Shown piece after piece: positions 17,529 through 25,875 of a DNA stretch of 64,000 nucleotides. Numbering within the stretch: the stretch's first letter is position 1; every line of letters begins with the position of its first letter. Origin of the DNA: Alphaproteobacteria bacterium (lineage in GTDB: Bacteria; Pseudomonadota; Alphaproteobacteria; Sphingomonadales; Sphingomonadaceae). The stretch covers positions 62,001-126,000 of the forward strand of contig JAHJIJ010000006.1 in NCBI GenBank assembly GCA_018823325.1. Direction: 5' to 3'. The notes under the pieces are model-generated. The model saw only the letters and a program-made list of their open reading frames with translations. It was not told the DNA's origin and did not search any database. The translations under genes were made by a program, and so were the position numbers.

Positions 17529-19946
17529 ATGCAGGACGAAACGCCCACCCGCCTGCGGAACCGTTCCGTTTTCGCGATCGTGGTCGGTGCCATTCTGGCC
17601 CTGGCTGGAGTCGTGCTGGCGGTGGGCGGCGCATGGCTCGCTCTGCTTGGGGGCAGCCTTTATTATCTTCTCGTTGGCGTTCTGCTGGGGCTGGCGGGCT
17701 TCCTGCTGATCCGCCAACTGGCTCTGGGCGTATGGGTCTATGTCGGGGCTTATGTGATTTCGCTGGTCTGGGGCCTTGCCGAGGCGGGGCTCGATGGCTG
17801 GGCGCTCCTCCCATTCACGGTCGGGCCGACGGTGTTGCTCGTCCTGGTGCTCCTGACGCTGCCGACGCTGCAGCCGGACCGCTGGCGCTGGCGCGTTCCG
17901 GTCGGGGCCGGTGTCGTGGTCGTGCTCGCGCTGATCATCGGCGGCTTTGTCATTTCCCGTGTCAACCAGCCTGCGGTCGGCGCTGTGCCCGCGCGGCTCG
18001 CGGCGACGGTTGCCGATCCCTCGCTGCTCAAGCCCGGCACCGATTGGCCCGCTTATGGCGGCAGCTATGCCGCGCAACGTTATTCGCCGCTTGGCCAGAT
18101 CACGCCGGAGAATGTTGACCAGTTGCAGCGTGCCTGGGTGTTCCACACCGGGGACATGCCGGCCGATCCTGCCGACAGCAAATATGGTGCGGAGACAACG
18201 CCGCTCAAGGTCGGCAACACCCTGTACCTCTGCTCGGCAACGAACATCCTGATCGCGCTCGACCCCGCAACCGGGCAGCAGCGCTGGCGCTACGATCCGC
18301 AAGTGGGCGAAGAATGGATTCCCTACACCGCCGCCTGCCGGGGCGTAGCCTATCATGCGCTGCCCGACGCGGCCCCCGATCAGGCTTGCGCCACCCGAAT
18401 CATTGAAGGGACGCTGGATGGGCGCCTGATCGCCGTCGATGCGCAGACCGGGCGGCCCTGCGCCGATTTCGGCACCAATGGCGTGGTCGATATCAAGCGC
18501 GGCATGGGTCGGGTCGAGCCGGGCATGGTCTCGATCACCTCGCCGCCGACGATCGTGCAGGGTGTCATCGTTACCGGCCATCAGGTGCTGGATGGGCAGA
18601 AGCGCAGCGCGCCCTCGGGCGTCATCCAGGGCTTCGATGCCGTCACCGGCGAGAAGCGCTGGGCATGGGACATGGTCAATCCGCAGTGGACCGGCGATCC
18701 GCCGGATGGCGAGGAATATGCTCGCGGCACGCCGAACATGTGGACCATCGCCAGCGGCGATGAGGCGCTCGGCCTCGTCTATCTGCCGATGGGCAATTCT
18801 GCCGTGGATTACTGGAGCGGCAGCCGTCGCCCGCAGGAGGATGAATTCTCCACCTCGCTCGTTGCGCTGGATGTGAACACCGGCAAACCGCGCTGGCATT
18901 TCCAGACCGTCCACCGCGACGTGTGGGACTACGATCTTGGCGCGCAGGCCACGCTGGTGGATTTCCCGAGCGGCAATGGCACCGTGCCGGCGCTCATCCT
19001 GCCGAGCAAGCAGGGGGACATGTATGTTCTGGATCGCCGCACCGGCCAGCCGATCTTCCCGGTGCAGGAACGCCGCGTACCGCGCACCGGCGTAGAGCCG
19101 CAGCGCCGCAGCCCGACCCAGCCCTTCTCCACTTACCACACGCTTGCCTTCCCGGACCTGACGGAAAAGGACATGTGGGGTATGTCGCCCATCGATCAGA
19201 TGGTCTGCCGCATCCAGTTCCGTCAGGCCGAGTATCGCGGTGTGTACACGCCGCCCACGGCGGAAAAGCGCTTCGTCGAATATCCCGGCTATAATGGCGG
19301 GACTGACTGGGGCGGCATCGCGGTCGATCCGGTGCGCGGCGTTATCCTCGCAAACTATAACAACATGCCCAATTACAATCGGCTCATCCCCCGCGAGGAG
19401 GCCGAGCGCCTCGACGTTCCCGCTCCGCGCGGCGAGGAGGTGCGCGGCGGCAGTATGGGTGAAGGCGGGCATGGATCGCTCGATCCCCAGGCCGGCACGC
19501 CTTATGCCATCGCGGTGAACGCGGGCTGGCGCCTGCCGTTGACCGGTCTGCTCTGCAAGCGACCGCCTTATGGTGGGATTCGCGCGATCGATATGCGGAC
19601 CGGCCGTACCATCTGGGATCGTCCGTTCGGCACGGCGCGGCGCAATGGCCCCTGGAACATCCCTTCGATGCTGCCGGTGAACATTGGCACGCCCAACAAT
19701 GGCGGCGCTGTTGTAACCTCGGGCGGCGTCGCGTTCATTGCCGCTGCGACCGACAATCTCATCCGCGCCATCGATATCGAGACGGGCGAGACGCTCTGGC
19801 ACGACACGCTGCCGGCCGGCGGGCAGGCGACGCCGAGCGTCTACGAAATCAACGGCAAGCAATATGTCGTGATTATGGCGGGGGGCCATCACTTCATGGA
19901 AACGCCCATCGGCGACGAACTGATTGCCTACGCCCTGCCGGACTGA
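17529..19946 (+). CDS. gcd: Membrane-bound PQQ glucose dehydrogenase
   Basis: Quinoprotein glucose dehydrogenase of 805 residues that oxidises aldoses to lactones in the periplasm and passes electrons to ubiquinone. The start at 17529 follows AAGGGAGAAG. Residues about 10-145 form five membrane helices. A PQQ beta-propeller follows, opening with WPAYGGSYAAQRYSPLGQI. There is no haem c motif, which fits the membrane-bound, ubiquinone-linked form. Length and layout match the family. The exact sugar preference is inferred from the family. It is the second PQQ enzyme in the window. Confidence 0.93.
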   Translation: MQDETPTRLRNRSVFAIVVGAILALAGVVLAVGGAWLALLGGSLYYLLVGVLLGLAGFLLIRQLALGVWVYVGAYVISLVWGLAEAGLDGWALLPFTVGPTVLLVLVLLTLPTLQPDRWRWRVPVGAGVVVVLALIIGGFVISRVNQPAVGAVPARLAATVADPSLLKPGTDWPAYGGSYAAQRYSPLGQITPENVDQLQRAWVFHTGDMPADPADSKYGAETTPLKVGNTLYLCSATNILIALDPATGQQRWRYDPQVGEEWIPYTAACRGVAYHALPDAAPDQACATRIIEGTLDGRLIAVDAQTGRPCADFGTNGVVDIKRGMGRVEPGMVSITSPPTIVQGVIVTGHQVLDGQKRSAPSGVIQGFDAVTGEKRWAWDMVNPQWTGDPPDGEEYARGTPNMWTIASGDEALGLVYLPMGNSAVDYWSGSRRPQEDEFSTSLVALDVNTGKPRWHFQTVHRDVWDYDLGAQATLVDFPSGNGTVPALILPSKQGDMYVLDRRTGQPIFPVQERRVPRTGVEPQRRSPTQPFSTYHTLAFPDLTEKDMWGMSPIDQMVCRIQFRQAEYRGVYTPPTAEKRFVEYPGYNGGTDWGGIAVDPVRGVILANYNNMPNYNRLIPREEAERLDVPAPRGEEVRGGSMGEGGHGSLDPQAGTPYAIAVNAGWRLPLTGLLCKRPPYGGIRAIDMRTGRTIWDRPFGTARRNGPWNIPSMLPVNIGTPNNGGAVVTSGGVAFIAAATDNLIRAIDIETGETLWHDTLPAGGQATPSVYEINGKQYVVIMAGGHHFMETPIGDELIAYALPD

Positions 19947-20050
19947 GCGGCAGGGACGGGGAGCCAGACGGCGCGACTGGGCGTGTGTAGGAACTCAAAT
20001 TTTCGGGGATGCCTGCCGAGTTAGGGAGGGCGGCATTTCTCCTGCCTACT

Positions 20051-20141
20051 CCGTTCAGGCTGAGCTCGTCGAAACCCCGTCCTTCCCCTTTGAAACATAG
20101 GCAGAAGAAGGACAGCCCTTCGACAAGCTCGGGGCGAACGG
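20051..20141. repeat. Interspersed inverted repeat after gcd
   Basis: An imperfect long inverted repeat. The left arm starts CCGTTCAGGCTGAGCTCGTC and the right arm ends CGACAAGCTCGGGGCGAACG. Such units recur between genes in sphingomonad genomes. The rest of the 252-bp gap (19947-20198) shows no gene. Confidence 0.75.
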
Positions 20142-20198
20142 GTGGCAGGGCAATGGCAGCTATGTTCCCGATAGCCGATATGCGGATTGTCCCCAAAA

Positions 20199-20567
20199 CT
20201 AGCCCTTTTCCTGCTGCTGGGCCTTGCGCCAGGGTAGGCGGCCTTCGATCTCGGCTTCCAGGCTGAAGCTCAGGAAGGTCCGGATCGCGACGATGCCGGC
20301 GAGCACCGCGACGCTGTTGAGTGTCGGCTCTATCGCCACGGTATTGATGATGTCGGCGGCCACAAGAAACTCCAGGCCCAGGAGGATGGCCCGCCCGAGG
20401 CTCGATCTGAGGGCGGCGACAGCCTGCTCCCGGTCGTGGCCCGACGCGAACCGATAGAGGAATACGGACAGCGTCCCGAAGGCACCCAGGGCGATCACCG
20501 CGATGCCGGTGAGTTCGATGATGCGTGTGACCGCGTCTGCGGTCGCGATGGCAAGGTTTTCCAGCAT
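20199..20567 (-). CDS. DUF1622 family membrane protein
   Basis: A 122-residue integral membrane protein that matches the DUF1622 pattern: a first helix around residues 15-38 (ELTGIAVIALGAFGTLSVFLYRF), an amphipathic loop, and two further helices around LGLEFLVAADIIN and the VAVLAGIVAIRTFLSF region. I use the ATG at 20567 behind GGGAACAG. An exact EcfG promoter lies 38 bp upstream, pointing to a role in the general stress response. The biochemical function is unknown. Confidence 0.85.
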   Translation of the reverse strand: MLENLAIATADAVTRIIELTGIAVIALGAFGTLSVFLYRFASGHDREQAVAALRSSLGRAILLGLEFLVAADIINTVAIEPTLNSVAVLAGIVAIRTFLSFSLEAEIEGRLPWRKAQQQEKG

Positions 20568-20605
20568 GATCTGTTCCCGCCCTTGTGTTCGGCTGATCTC
20601 ATGGC

Positions 20606-20631
20606 AACGGCTGCGCTGACAGGACTGTTCC
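20606..20631 (-). promoter_or_regulatory. EcfG-type general stress promoter of the DUF1622 gene
   Basis: On the minus strand GGAAC (20631-20627) is followed after 17 bp by CGTT (20609-20606). The box is exact, correctly oriented, and ends 38 bp before the ATG at 20567. Confidence 0.75.
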
Positions 20632-20741
20632 CGAGGCATCTTGGGGCGCAGGGCTGATCAGGCTATCGCTTCCATCACAATGCCGGCATCACGATGCCGG
20701 GCGCGGGGTCGAATCGGGTGCGGGGAATCGGGCTGGCGGGT

Positions 20742-21047
20742 ATGCGGGCGATCATGGCGATCATCAGGCGCTATCTGGCGGGCGAGGTGCCGCTGAAGCG
20801 CGTGTTCTTTCACGACATGCTGCTGGTGGGCACGCTGGTCAATGTCGTGACCGGCCTGGCCAGCCTCGCCGCTTTCTCGCTCGATGTGCCGGACTGGGCC
20901 GCGCTCCTCGTCTTTCTCAGCCCGCAGCCTTATAATATCGGGCTGTGCATCGCTGTCTGGCGGTCAGCAGGACGAGAGCTCTCGCGCTGGAGCGACATGG
21001 CGCGGATCGGCACGCTGATCTGGTTTCCGATCATGTTCATCATTTGA
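20742..21047 (+). CDS. Small membrane protein of unknown function
   Basis: About 101 residues with two or three hydrophobic segments: MLLVGTLVNVVTGLASLAAF, WAALLVFLSPQPYNIGLCIA, and a short C-terminal IGTLIWFPIMFII. I prefer the ATG at 20742; an ATG at 20694 in the same frame would add 16 residues. I do not recognise the family. It lies just before rodA on the same strand, with a 112-bp gap. Confidence 0.65.
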   Translation: MRAIMAIIRRYLAGEVPLKRVFFHDMLLVGTLVNVVTGLASLAAFSLDVPDWAALLVFLSPQPYNIGLCIAVWRSAGRELSRWSDMARIGTLIWFPIMFII

Positions 21048-21159
21048 GAAGCCTATGCGGCAGTCTGTGCAGCGCGTGCTTTCTCTCACCGCGGAAACGC
21101 ATTAGGCGTGGGCGGGCAACGCCGCCCCATGGAAACCCCGGTTCACGATCTGCCGCTTG

Positions 21160-22272
21160 ATGTTTGTGCATGTTCCCCCCGCAGTCGCCAATCAATCCTG
21201 GCGTGCCATTGCCATCGTCACAGCGCTGGCAGCGGCGGGGGCGTTGGCGCTCTATTCCATGGCAGGCGGCTCGGTCACGCCCTGGGCGGGCGCGCATTTG
21301 CTGCGCTTCACGCTGTTTCTCGGACTGGCGCTGATCATCTCCTACATTCCGTCCGAGCGGTTCAAGCCACTGTTGTTCCCGGCCTATCTCGCCAGCCTCG
21401 CGTTGCTGGTGCTGGTGCTGATGATCGGCATCGTGGGCGGCGGCGCACGCAGCTGGCTCAATCTCGGATTCATGCAGCTGCAACCATCGGAGTTCGTGCG
21501 GCTCGCGGTCATTGGCATGGTTGCGCGCTTCTACGAGATGCTGCCGCCTGCCGCGACGCGCTCGTTCACGGCGCTGTGGCCGCCGGTGGCGCTGACGGCG
21601 GTTCCGTTCGGTCTCATCCTGCTTCAGCCGGATCTCGGCACGGGCCTGATGCTCGTGCTCTCGGTCGCCATCGTCACGTTCCTCGCCGGGCTTCCGCTGC
21701 GCCTCTATGCGGCGGCGGCGGCGGGGGCGGTGGTGCTGATCCCGGTGATCTACAGCTTCCTGCTGCCGCACCAGCAGCGCCGCGTGACCATCTTCCTGAA
21801 TCCTGAGGCCGATCCGCTTGGGGCGGGCTACCATATCACTCAGTCGGTCATCGCCATCGGCTCGGGTGGCTTCTTCGGCAAGGGCTTCCTCCAAGGCAGT
21901 CAGAGCCATCTCCATTACCTGCCTGAATCCCATACCGACTTCATCTTTCCGGCGATTGCGGAGGAGTGGGGGTTGGTTGGCGCAACGGCGATCATCGTCC
22001 TGTTCTGGCTGTTGCTGCGCTGGGGCATGAACGTGGCACGCGATGCCACCAGCCGGTTCGATCAGCTGCTGGCGGCGGGGCTGACCTGCAGCCTGTTCCT
22101 CTACATCTCGATCAACCTCATGATGGTCGTCGGCTTCGCGCCGGTGGTGGGCCTGCCCCTGCCGCTGGTCTCCTATGGCGGCTCGGCGATGCTCTCGATC
22201 ATGATCTCGCTCGGCCTGCTGATGGGCATCGACCGCAAGACCCGCAAACGCGCCAACCCATATCTGCGCTGA
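21160..22272 (+). CDS. rodA: Rod shape-determining protein RodA
   Basis: SEDS-family peptidoglycan glycosyltransferase of 370 residues with about ten membrane helices, which builds the lateral wall with a class B penicillin-binding protein. The hallmark segment LPESHTDFIFPAIAEEWG, the motif LNLGFMQLQPSEFVR and the C-terminal PLPLVSYGGSAMLS are all present. The ATG at 21160 is preceded by an in-frame TTG. The usual partners mreBCD and the gene for PBP2 are not next to it. Confidence 0.95.
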   Translation: MFVHVPPAVANQSWRAIAIVTALAAAGALALYSMAGGSVTPWAGAHLLRFTLFLGLALIISYIPSERFKPLLFPAYLASLALLVLVLMIGIVGGGARSWLNLGFMQLQPSEFVRLAVIGMVARFYEMLPPAATRSFTALWPPVALTAVPFGLILLQPDLGTGLMLVLSVAIVTFLAGLPLRLYAAAAAGAVVLIPVIYSFLLPHQQRRVTIFLNPEADPLGAGYHITQSVIAIGSGGFFGKGFLQGSQSHLHYLPESHTDFIFPAIAEEWGLVGATAIIVLFWLLLRWGMNVARDATSRFDQLLAAGLTCSLFLYISINLMMVVGFAPVVGLPLPLVSYGGSAMLSIMISLGLLMGIDRKTRKRANPYLR

Positions 22273-22297
22273 GCGCGACGTTTATTTGGCCCTGCCT

Positions 22298-22323
22298 GAA
22301 ACCGCCTGTCTGATCGCACCGTT
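22298..22323 (+). promoter_or_regulatory. Near-consensus EcfG promoter of katE
   Basis: GAAAC (22298-22302), 17 bp, then CGTT (22320-22323). There is one mismatch in the -35 box. It ends 25 bp before the catalase ATG. The function of the gene makes stress control plausible. Confidence 0.5.
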
Positions 22324-22348
22324 ACCCCGGTAGCGATTGGAGAGACTC

Positions 22349-24430
22349 ATGACAGACAAGACCGCAACTACCGCCGGCCAGGGCGGCGAGCCGCATCAGC
22401 GTGCCGATGCCGATCATCCGGTGCTGACCACCAACCACGGTGTGCCCATTGCCGACAACCAGAACCAGCTCAAGGCTGGCGCGCGCGGCCCGGTGCTGCT
22501 CGAGGACGAGATCTACCGCGAGAAGATCAATCATTTCGATCATGAGCGCATTCCCGAGCGCATCGTCCATGCCCGTGGCACCGGCCTGCATGGCTATTTC
22601 GAGTGCACGGACAGCTTGGCCGACATCACCCGTGCCGACCTGTTCCAGAAAAGGGGGCAGCGCACCGAGGTGTTCGCCCGCTTCTCCACCGTGGCGGGTG
22701 GCGCCGGTTCGGTCGACACCCCGCGCGACGTGCGCGGCTTCGCCGTGAAGTTCTACACCCGCGAGGGCAATTGGGATCTCGTCGGCAACAATATTCCGGT
22801 GTTCTTCATCCAGGATGCCATCAAGTTTCCCGATCTTGTCCACGCCGCCAAGATGGAGGCCGACCGCGGCTACCCGCAGGCGGCCACGGCGCACGATACC
22901 TTCTGGGACTTCATCAGTCTGATGCCAGAATCGACTCATATGGCGATGTGGATCATGTCGGACCGGACGCTGCCCAAGAGTCTGGCAACGATGGAAGGCT
23001 TCGGTATCCACACCTTCCGCTTCCTCGATCAGGCGGGCAAGAGCACGTTCGTGAAGTTCCACTGGAAGCCCAAGGCCGGACTGGCCTCCTCCATCTGGGA
23101 CGAGACGGTGAAGACCGCCGGCGCCGACCCCGATTATCACCGCCGCGACCTGTTCGAGCGGATCGGGCGCGGCGACTATCCCGAATGGGAGCTGGGCGTG
23201 CAGCTCTTCGACGAGGAATTCGCCAACGCGCAGCCTTATGACATACTGGATGCGACCAAGATCATCCCCGAGGAAGTGCTCCCCGTGCGCATCGTCGGCA
23301 AGATTGTGCTGGATCGCTACCCGGACAATTTCTTCGCCGAGACCGAGCAGGTGGCCTTCTGCCCCAGCCATGTCGTTCCGGGCATCGATTTCTCGAACGA
23401 TCCGCTCCTGCAGGGGCGGCTGTTCTCCTACCAGGACACGCAGATCAAGCGGCTGGGATCGACCAACTGGCACCAGATCCCGGTCAATCAGGCCAAGGGC
23501 CGGGAAGGCGGCTGCCCGTTCCACAACATGCAGCGCGATGGGCACATGCAGATGCAGGTGCCCAAGGGCCGGGCCAATTACGAGCCGAACAGCCTTGCGC
23601 TCGCCGGAGAGATTGCCGGGCCGCGCGAGGACCCCAAGAGCGGTTTCCGTAGCTTCGAGGAGGATCTCGACGGGCAGAAGCTGCGCATCCGCCCCGAGAG
23701 CTTTGCCGATCACTACAGCCAGGCACGGCTGTTCTGGCGGTCGATGGACAAGGCGGAGCAGGCGCACATCGCCTCGGCCTTCGTGTTCGAGCTTTCCAAA
23801 GTGTCGCTGGAACATGTCCGCAAGGCGATGATGGCCAATCTGCGCAATGTCGACGAGACGCTGGCCACCCGGGTGGCCGACGGTCTCGCCATGACGCTGC
23901 CGCCGGCCTCGCCGGTGGCCGCCGAGCCCATCGACATGGCGCCTTCGCCGGCGCTGCGGATCATCGGTGGTCCGCGTGAGAAGAAGGATCTGGACGGCCG
24001 GGTCGTCGGCATCCTGTTTGCGGACGGCACCGACGCTGCGGAACTGGCCAAGGTGAAGGACGGCGTGAAGGCGGCCGGCGGCCATCCGCTGCTCATCGCG
24101 CCCAAGATCGGCCAGGTGCCGCTCTCGGACGGGTCATCGGTGGCTGCAGATGCACAGCTCTTCGGCCAGCCGAGTGTCACGGTCGATGCCTGCGCGGTCA
24201 TTCTGTCGGAGGATGCTTGCGGAAAGCTGCTCAAGGAAGGCGCGGCGATCCAGTGGGTGATGGACGCCTTCGGCCACCTCAAGGCAATCGGCCATAACAA
24301 GGCGGCCAAGCCGCTGCTGGACAAGGCCGGCGTCGAGCCTGACGAGGGCGTGGTCGATCTCGCCGGCTTCGTCGAGGCCGCCAAAAAGCGTTATTGGGAT
24401 CGCGAGCCGAAGATCCGTACCCTAGCGTAA
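22349..24430 (+). CDS. katE: Large-subunit catalase (clade II, HPII type)
   Basis: Monofunctional haem catalase of 693 residues that disproportionates hydrogen peroxide. The catalytic His74 lies in [10 protein letters not shown], the essential Asn in [13 protein letters not shown], and the haem-ligand Tyr in RLFSYQDTQ. The extra C-terminal domain of clade II enzymes (about 545-693, from [12 protein letters not shown]) has a class I amidotransferase-like fold. The start is the ATG behind GGAGAGA. A near-consensus general-stress promoter precedes it. The ccm operon begins 89 bp downstream. Confidence 0.97.
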   Translation: MTDKTATTAGQGGEPHQRADADHPVLTTNHGVPIADNQNQLKAGARGPVLLEDEIYREKINHFDHERIPERIVHARGTGLHGYFECTDSLADITRADLFQKRGQRTEVFARFSTVAGGAGSVDTPRDVRGFAVKFYTREGNWDLVGNNIPVFFIQDAIKFPDLVHAAKMEADRGYPQAATAHDTFWDFISLMPESTHMAMWIMSDRTLPKSLATMEGFGIHTFRFLDQAGKSTFVKFHWKPKAGLASSIWDETVKTAGADPDYHRRDLFERIGRGDYPEWELGVQLFDEEFANAQPYDILDATKIIPEEVLPVRIVGKIVLDRYPDNFFAETEQVAFCPSHVVPGIDFSNDPLLQGRLFSYQDTQIKRLGSTNWHQIPVNQAKGREGGCPFHNMQRDGHMQMQVPKGRANYEPNSLALAGEIAGPREDPKSGFRSFEEDLDGQKLRIRPESFADHYSQARLFWRSMDKAEQAHIASAFVFELSKVSLEHVRKAMMANLRNVDETLATRVADGLAMTLPPASPVAAEPIDMAPSPALRIIGGPREKKDLDGRVVGILFADGTDAAELAKVKDGVKAAGGHPLLIAPKIGQVPLSDGSSVAADAQLFGQPSVTVDACAVILSEDACGKLLKEGAAIQWVMDAFGHLKAIGHNKAAKPLLDKAGVEPDEGVVDLAGFVEAAKKRYWDREPKIRTLA

Positions 24431-24519
24431 ATCAGGAGGTGAGAGGCTGTTGCGTCACTCACCTCAACCTCTGGCCAAATCCACTGGCGCCATCGCCCGG
24501 CTGTCTCTAAAGGGGCCGG

Positions 24520-25251
24520 ATGCATGTCCTTGCGAACCCGCGACGATTCCTGGCGATCGCCGTGCCTGCGACGCCCTGGTGCTTCTGGGGCGGGATCGCG
24601 CTGATTCTCGCGGGCTGCTGGGCGGGGCTGTTCGTGGCGCCAGCGGACTATCTCCAGGGGCACAGCTTCCGCATTCTCTACATCCATGTCCCCGCCGCCT
24701 GGCTTGGCATGGGCGGCTGGAGCGGGTTGACCATTGCGGCGATCATGCAACTGGTGTGGCGGCATCCGCTCGCCAGCGTCGCCGGGCGCGCCATTGCCGT
24801 GCCGGGCGCGATCTTCACGGCGCTCTGCCTTGCCACCGGCTCCATCTGGGGCCGGCCGACCTGGGGAACCTGGTGGGAGTGGGACGGGCGCCTCACCTCC
24901 ATGCTGCTGCTGCTCTTCCTCTACATCGGCTACATTGCTCTGGCGCGCTCCAGCGTCGAGCGCGGGGATGCCGGCGGCGTCAGCCGGGTTACGGCGATCT
25001 ATGCGCTCATCGGTGCGCTCAACCTGCCGGTCATCCATTATTCAGTCGTCTGGTGGAATAGCCTCCATCAGGCGAAAAGCATCAGCATCGTCCGCATGAG
25101 CAGCAGCATCGATCCCTCGATGCTCTGGCCGCTGGGGCTGACGGTGCTCGGGTTCACGCTCTGGTTCACGGCCATCGTCCTCCTGCGCATGCGGGCGATG
25201 CTGGCCGAGAACCGGATCGAGGCGCGGTTACGCCGCATGTCGCGGGGCTGA
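24520..25251 (+). CDS. ccmC: Haem exporter protein CcmC
   Basis: Six-helix membrane protein of 243 residues that binds haem and helps load it on CcmE. The tryptophan-rich motif WGTWWEWDGRLTS and two conserved histidines (YIHVPAAW and VIHYSVVWWNSLHQ) are present. It opens the operon ccmC-D-E-F-G-H-I. The ABC subunits CcmA and CcmB are not in this window. Confidence 0.97.
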   Translation: MHVLANPRRFLAIAVPATPWCFWGGIALILAGCWAGLFVAPADYLQGHSFRILYIHVPAAWLGMGGWSGLTIAAIMQLVWRHPLASVAGRAIAVPGAIFTALCLATGSIWGRPTWGTWWEWDGRLTSMLLLLFLYIGYIALARSSVERGDAGGVSRVTAIYALIGALNLPVIHYSVVWWNSLHQAKSISIVRMSSSIDPSMLWPLGLTVLGFTLWFTAIVLLRMRAMLAENRIEARLRRMSRG

Positions 25252-25261
25252 GGGCTACGTC

Positions 25262-25393
25262 ATGAATCCCTGGCCTTTCGTGATCGCGGCTTACGGCCTC
25301 ACTTTTGTCGCCACGGTTGCGACCAGCCTGTGGGCGTGGCAGCGCGCGCGGCAGGCCGAGCGCCGGGCCGCGGATTTACTGGAGCGGGATTGA
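25262..25393 (+). CDS. ccmD: Haem exporter small subunit CcmD
   Basis: A 43-residue protein starting MNPWPFVIAAYG with one membrane helix (about 6-25) and a basic C-terminal tail (WQRARQAERRAADLLERD). Size, topology and position between ccmC and ccmE identify it. It stabilises CcmE in the CcmABCD complex. Confidence 0.92.
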   Translation: MNPWPFVIAAYGLTFVATVATSLWAWQRARQAERRAADLLERD

Positions 25394-25395
25394 AG

Positions 25396-25875
25396 ATGGT
25401 TGCCGTCACGTCGAACAGGTCTGGACCCAAGCGCAAGCATCAGCGCCTCGTGCTGGTGTTGCTGGCGCTGGCCGCCATGATCGGCGGCGTGCTGCTCGCC
25501 ATGTCCGCGCTGCGCTCGCAGGCGGCCTATTTCTATACGCCCGCTGAGGCACTGGCCGCCAAGGTCGAGCCGGGGCGTGCCATCAGATTGGGCGGTATGG
25601 TCGAGGCGGGCAGCATCAAGCGCCATGGTGACGGCACAACGGTGGATTTCCGGCTGACCGATGGGGAGGCCACGGTTCCAGCCACTTTCACCGGCATCAC
25701 GCCTGATCTCTTCGCCGAGAATAGCGGTGCCGTCGCCGAGGGTGCTTTCGGGCCGGACGGCGTGTTCCGCGCGACCAACATCCTCGCCAAGCATGACGAG
25801 CGCTACATGCCGCGCGAGATGGAAGGTATCGACTATGATCCGCAGACCCATCAGGTGGACAGCAGCGGCCAATGA
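25396..25875 (+). CDS. ccmE: Cytochrome c-type biogenesis protein CcmE
   Basis: Periplasmic haem chaperone of 159 residues with an N-terminal anchor (about 16-36). The haem-binding His133 and Tyr137 lie in LAKHDERYMP. The ATG is 2 nt after the ccmD stop. Its last 4 bp overlap ccmF, so translation is coupled. Confidence 0.97.
   Translation: MVAVTSNRSGPKRKHQRLVLVLLALAAMIGGVLLAMSALRSQAAYFYTPAEALAAKVEPGRAIRLGGMVEAGSIKRHGDGTTVDFRLTDGEATVPATFTGITPDLFAENSGAVAEGAFGPDGVFRATNILAKHDERYMPREMEGIDYDPQTHQVDSSGQ

Noticed and set aside
17223..19892. An 889-codon open frame antisense to gcd
   Set aside because: It covers a gene with clear PQQ motifs. The frame stays open because of high GC at third positions, and its product is Arg/His/Ala-rich without domains.
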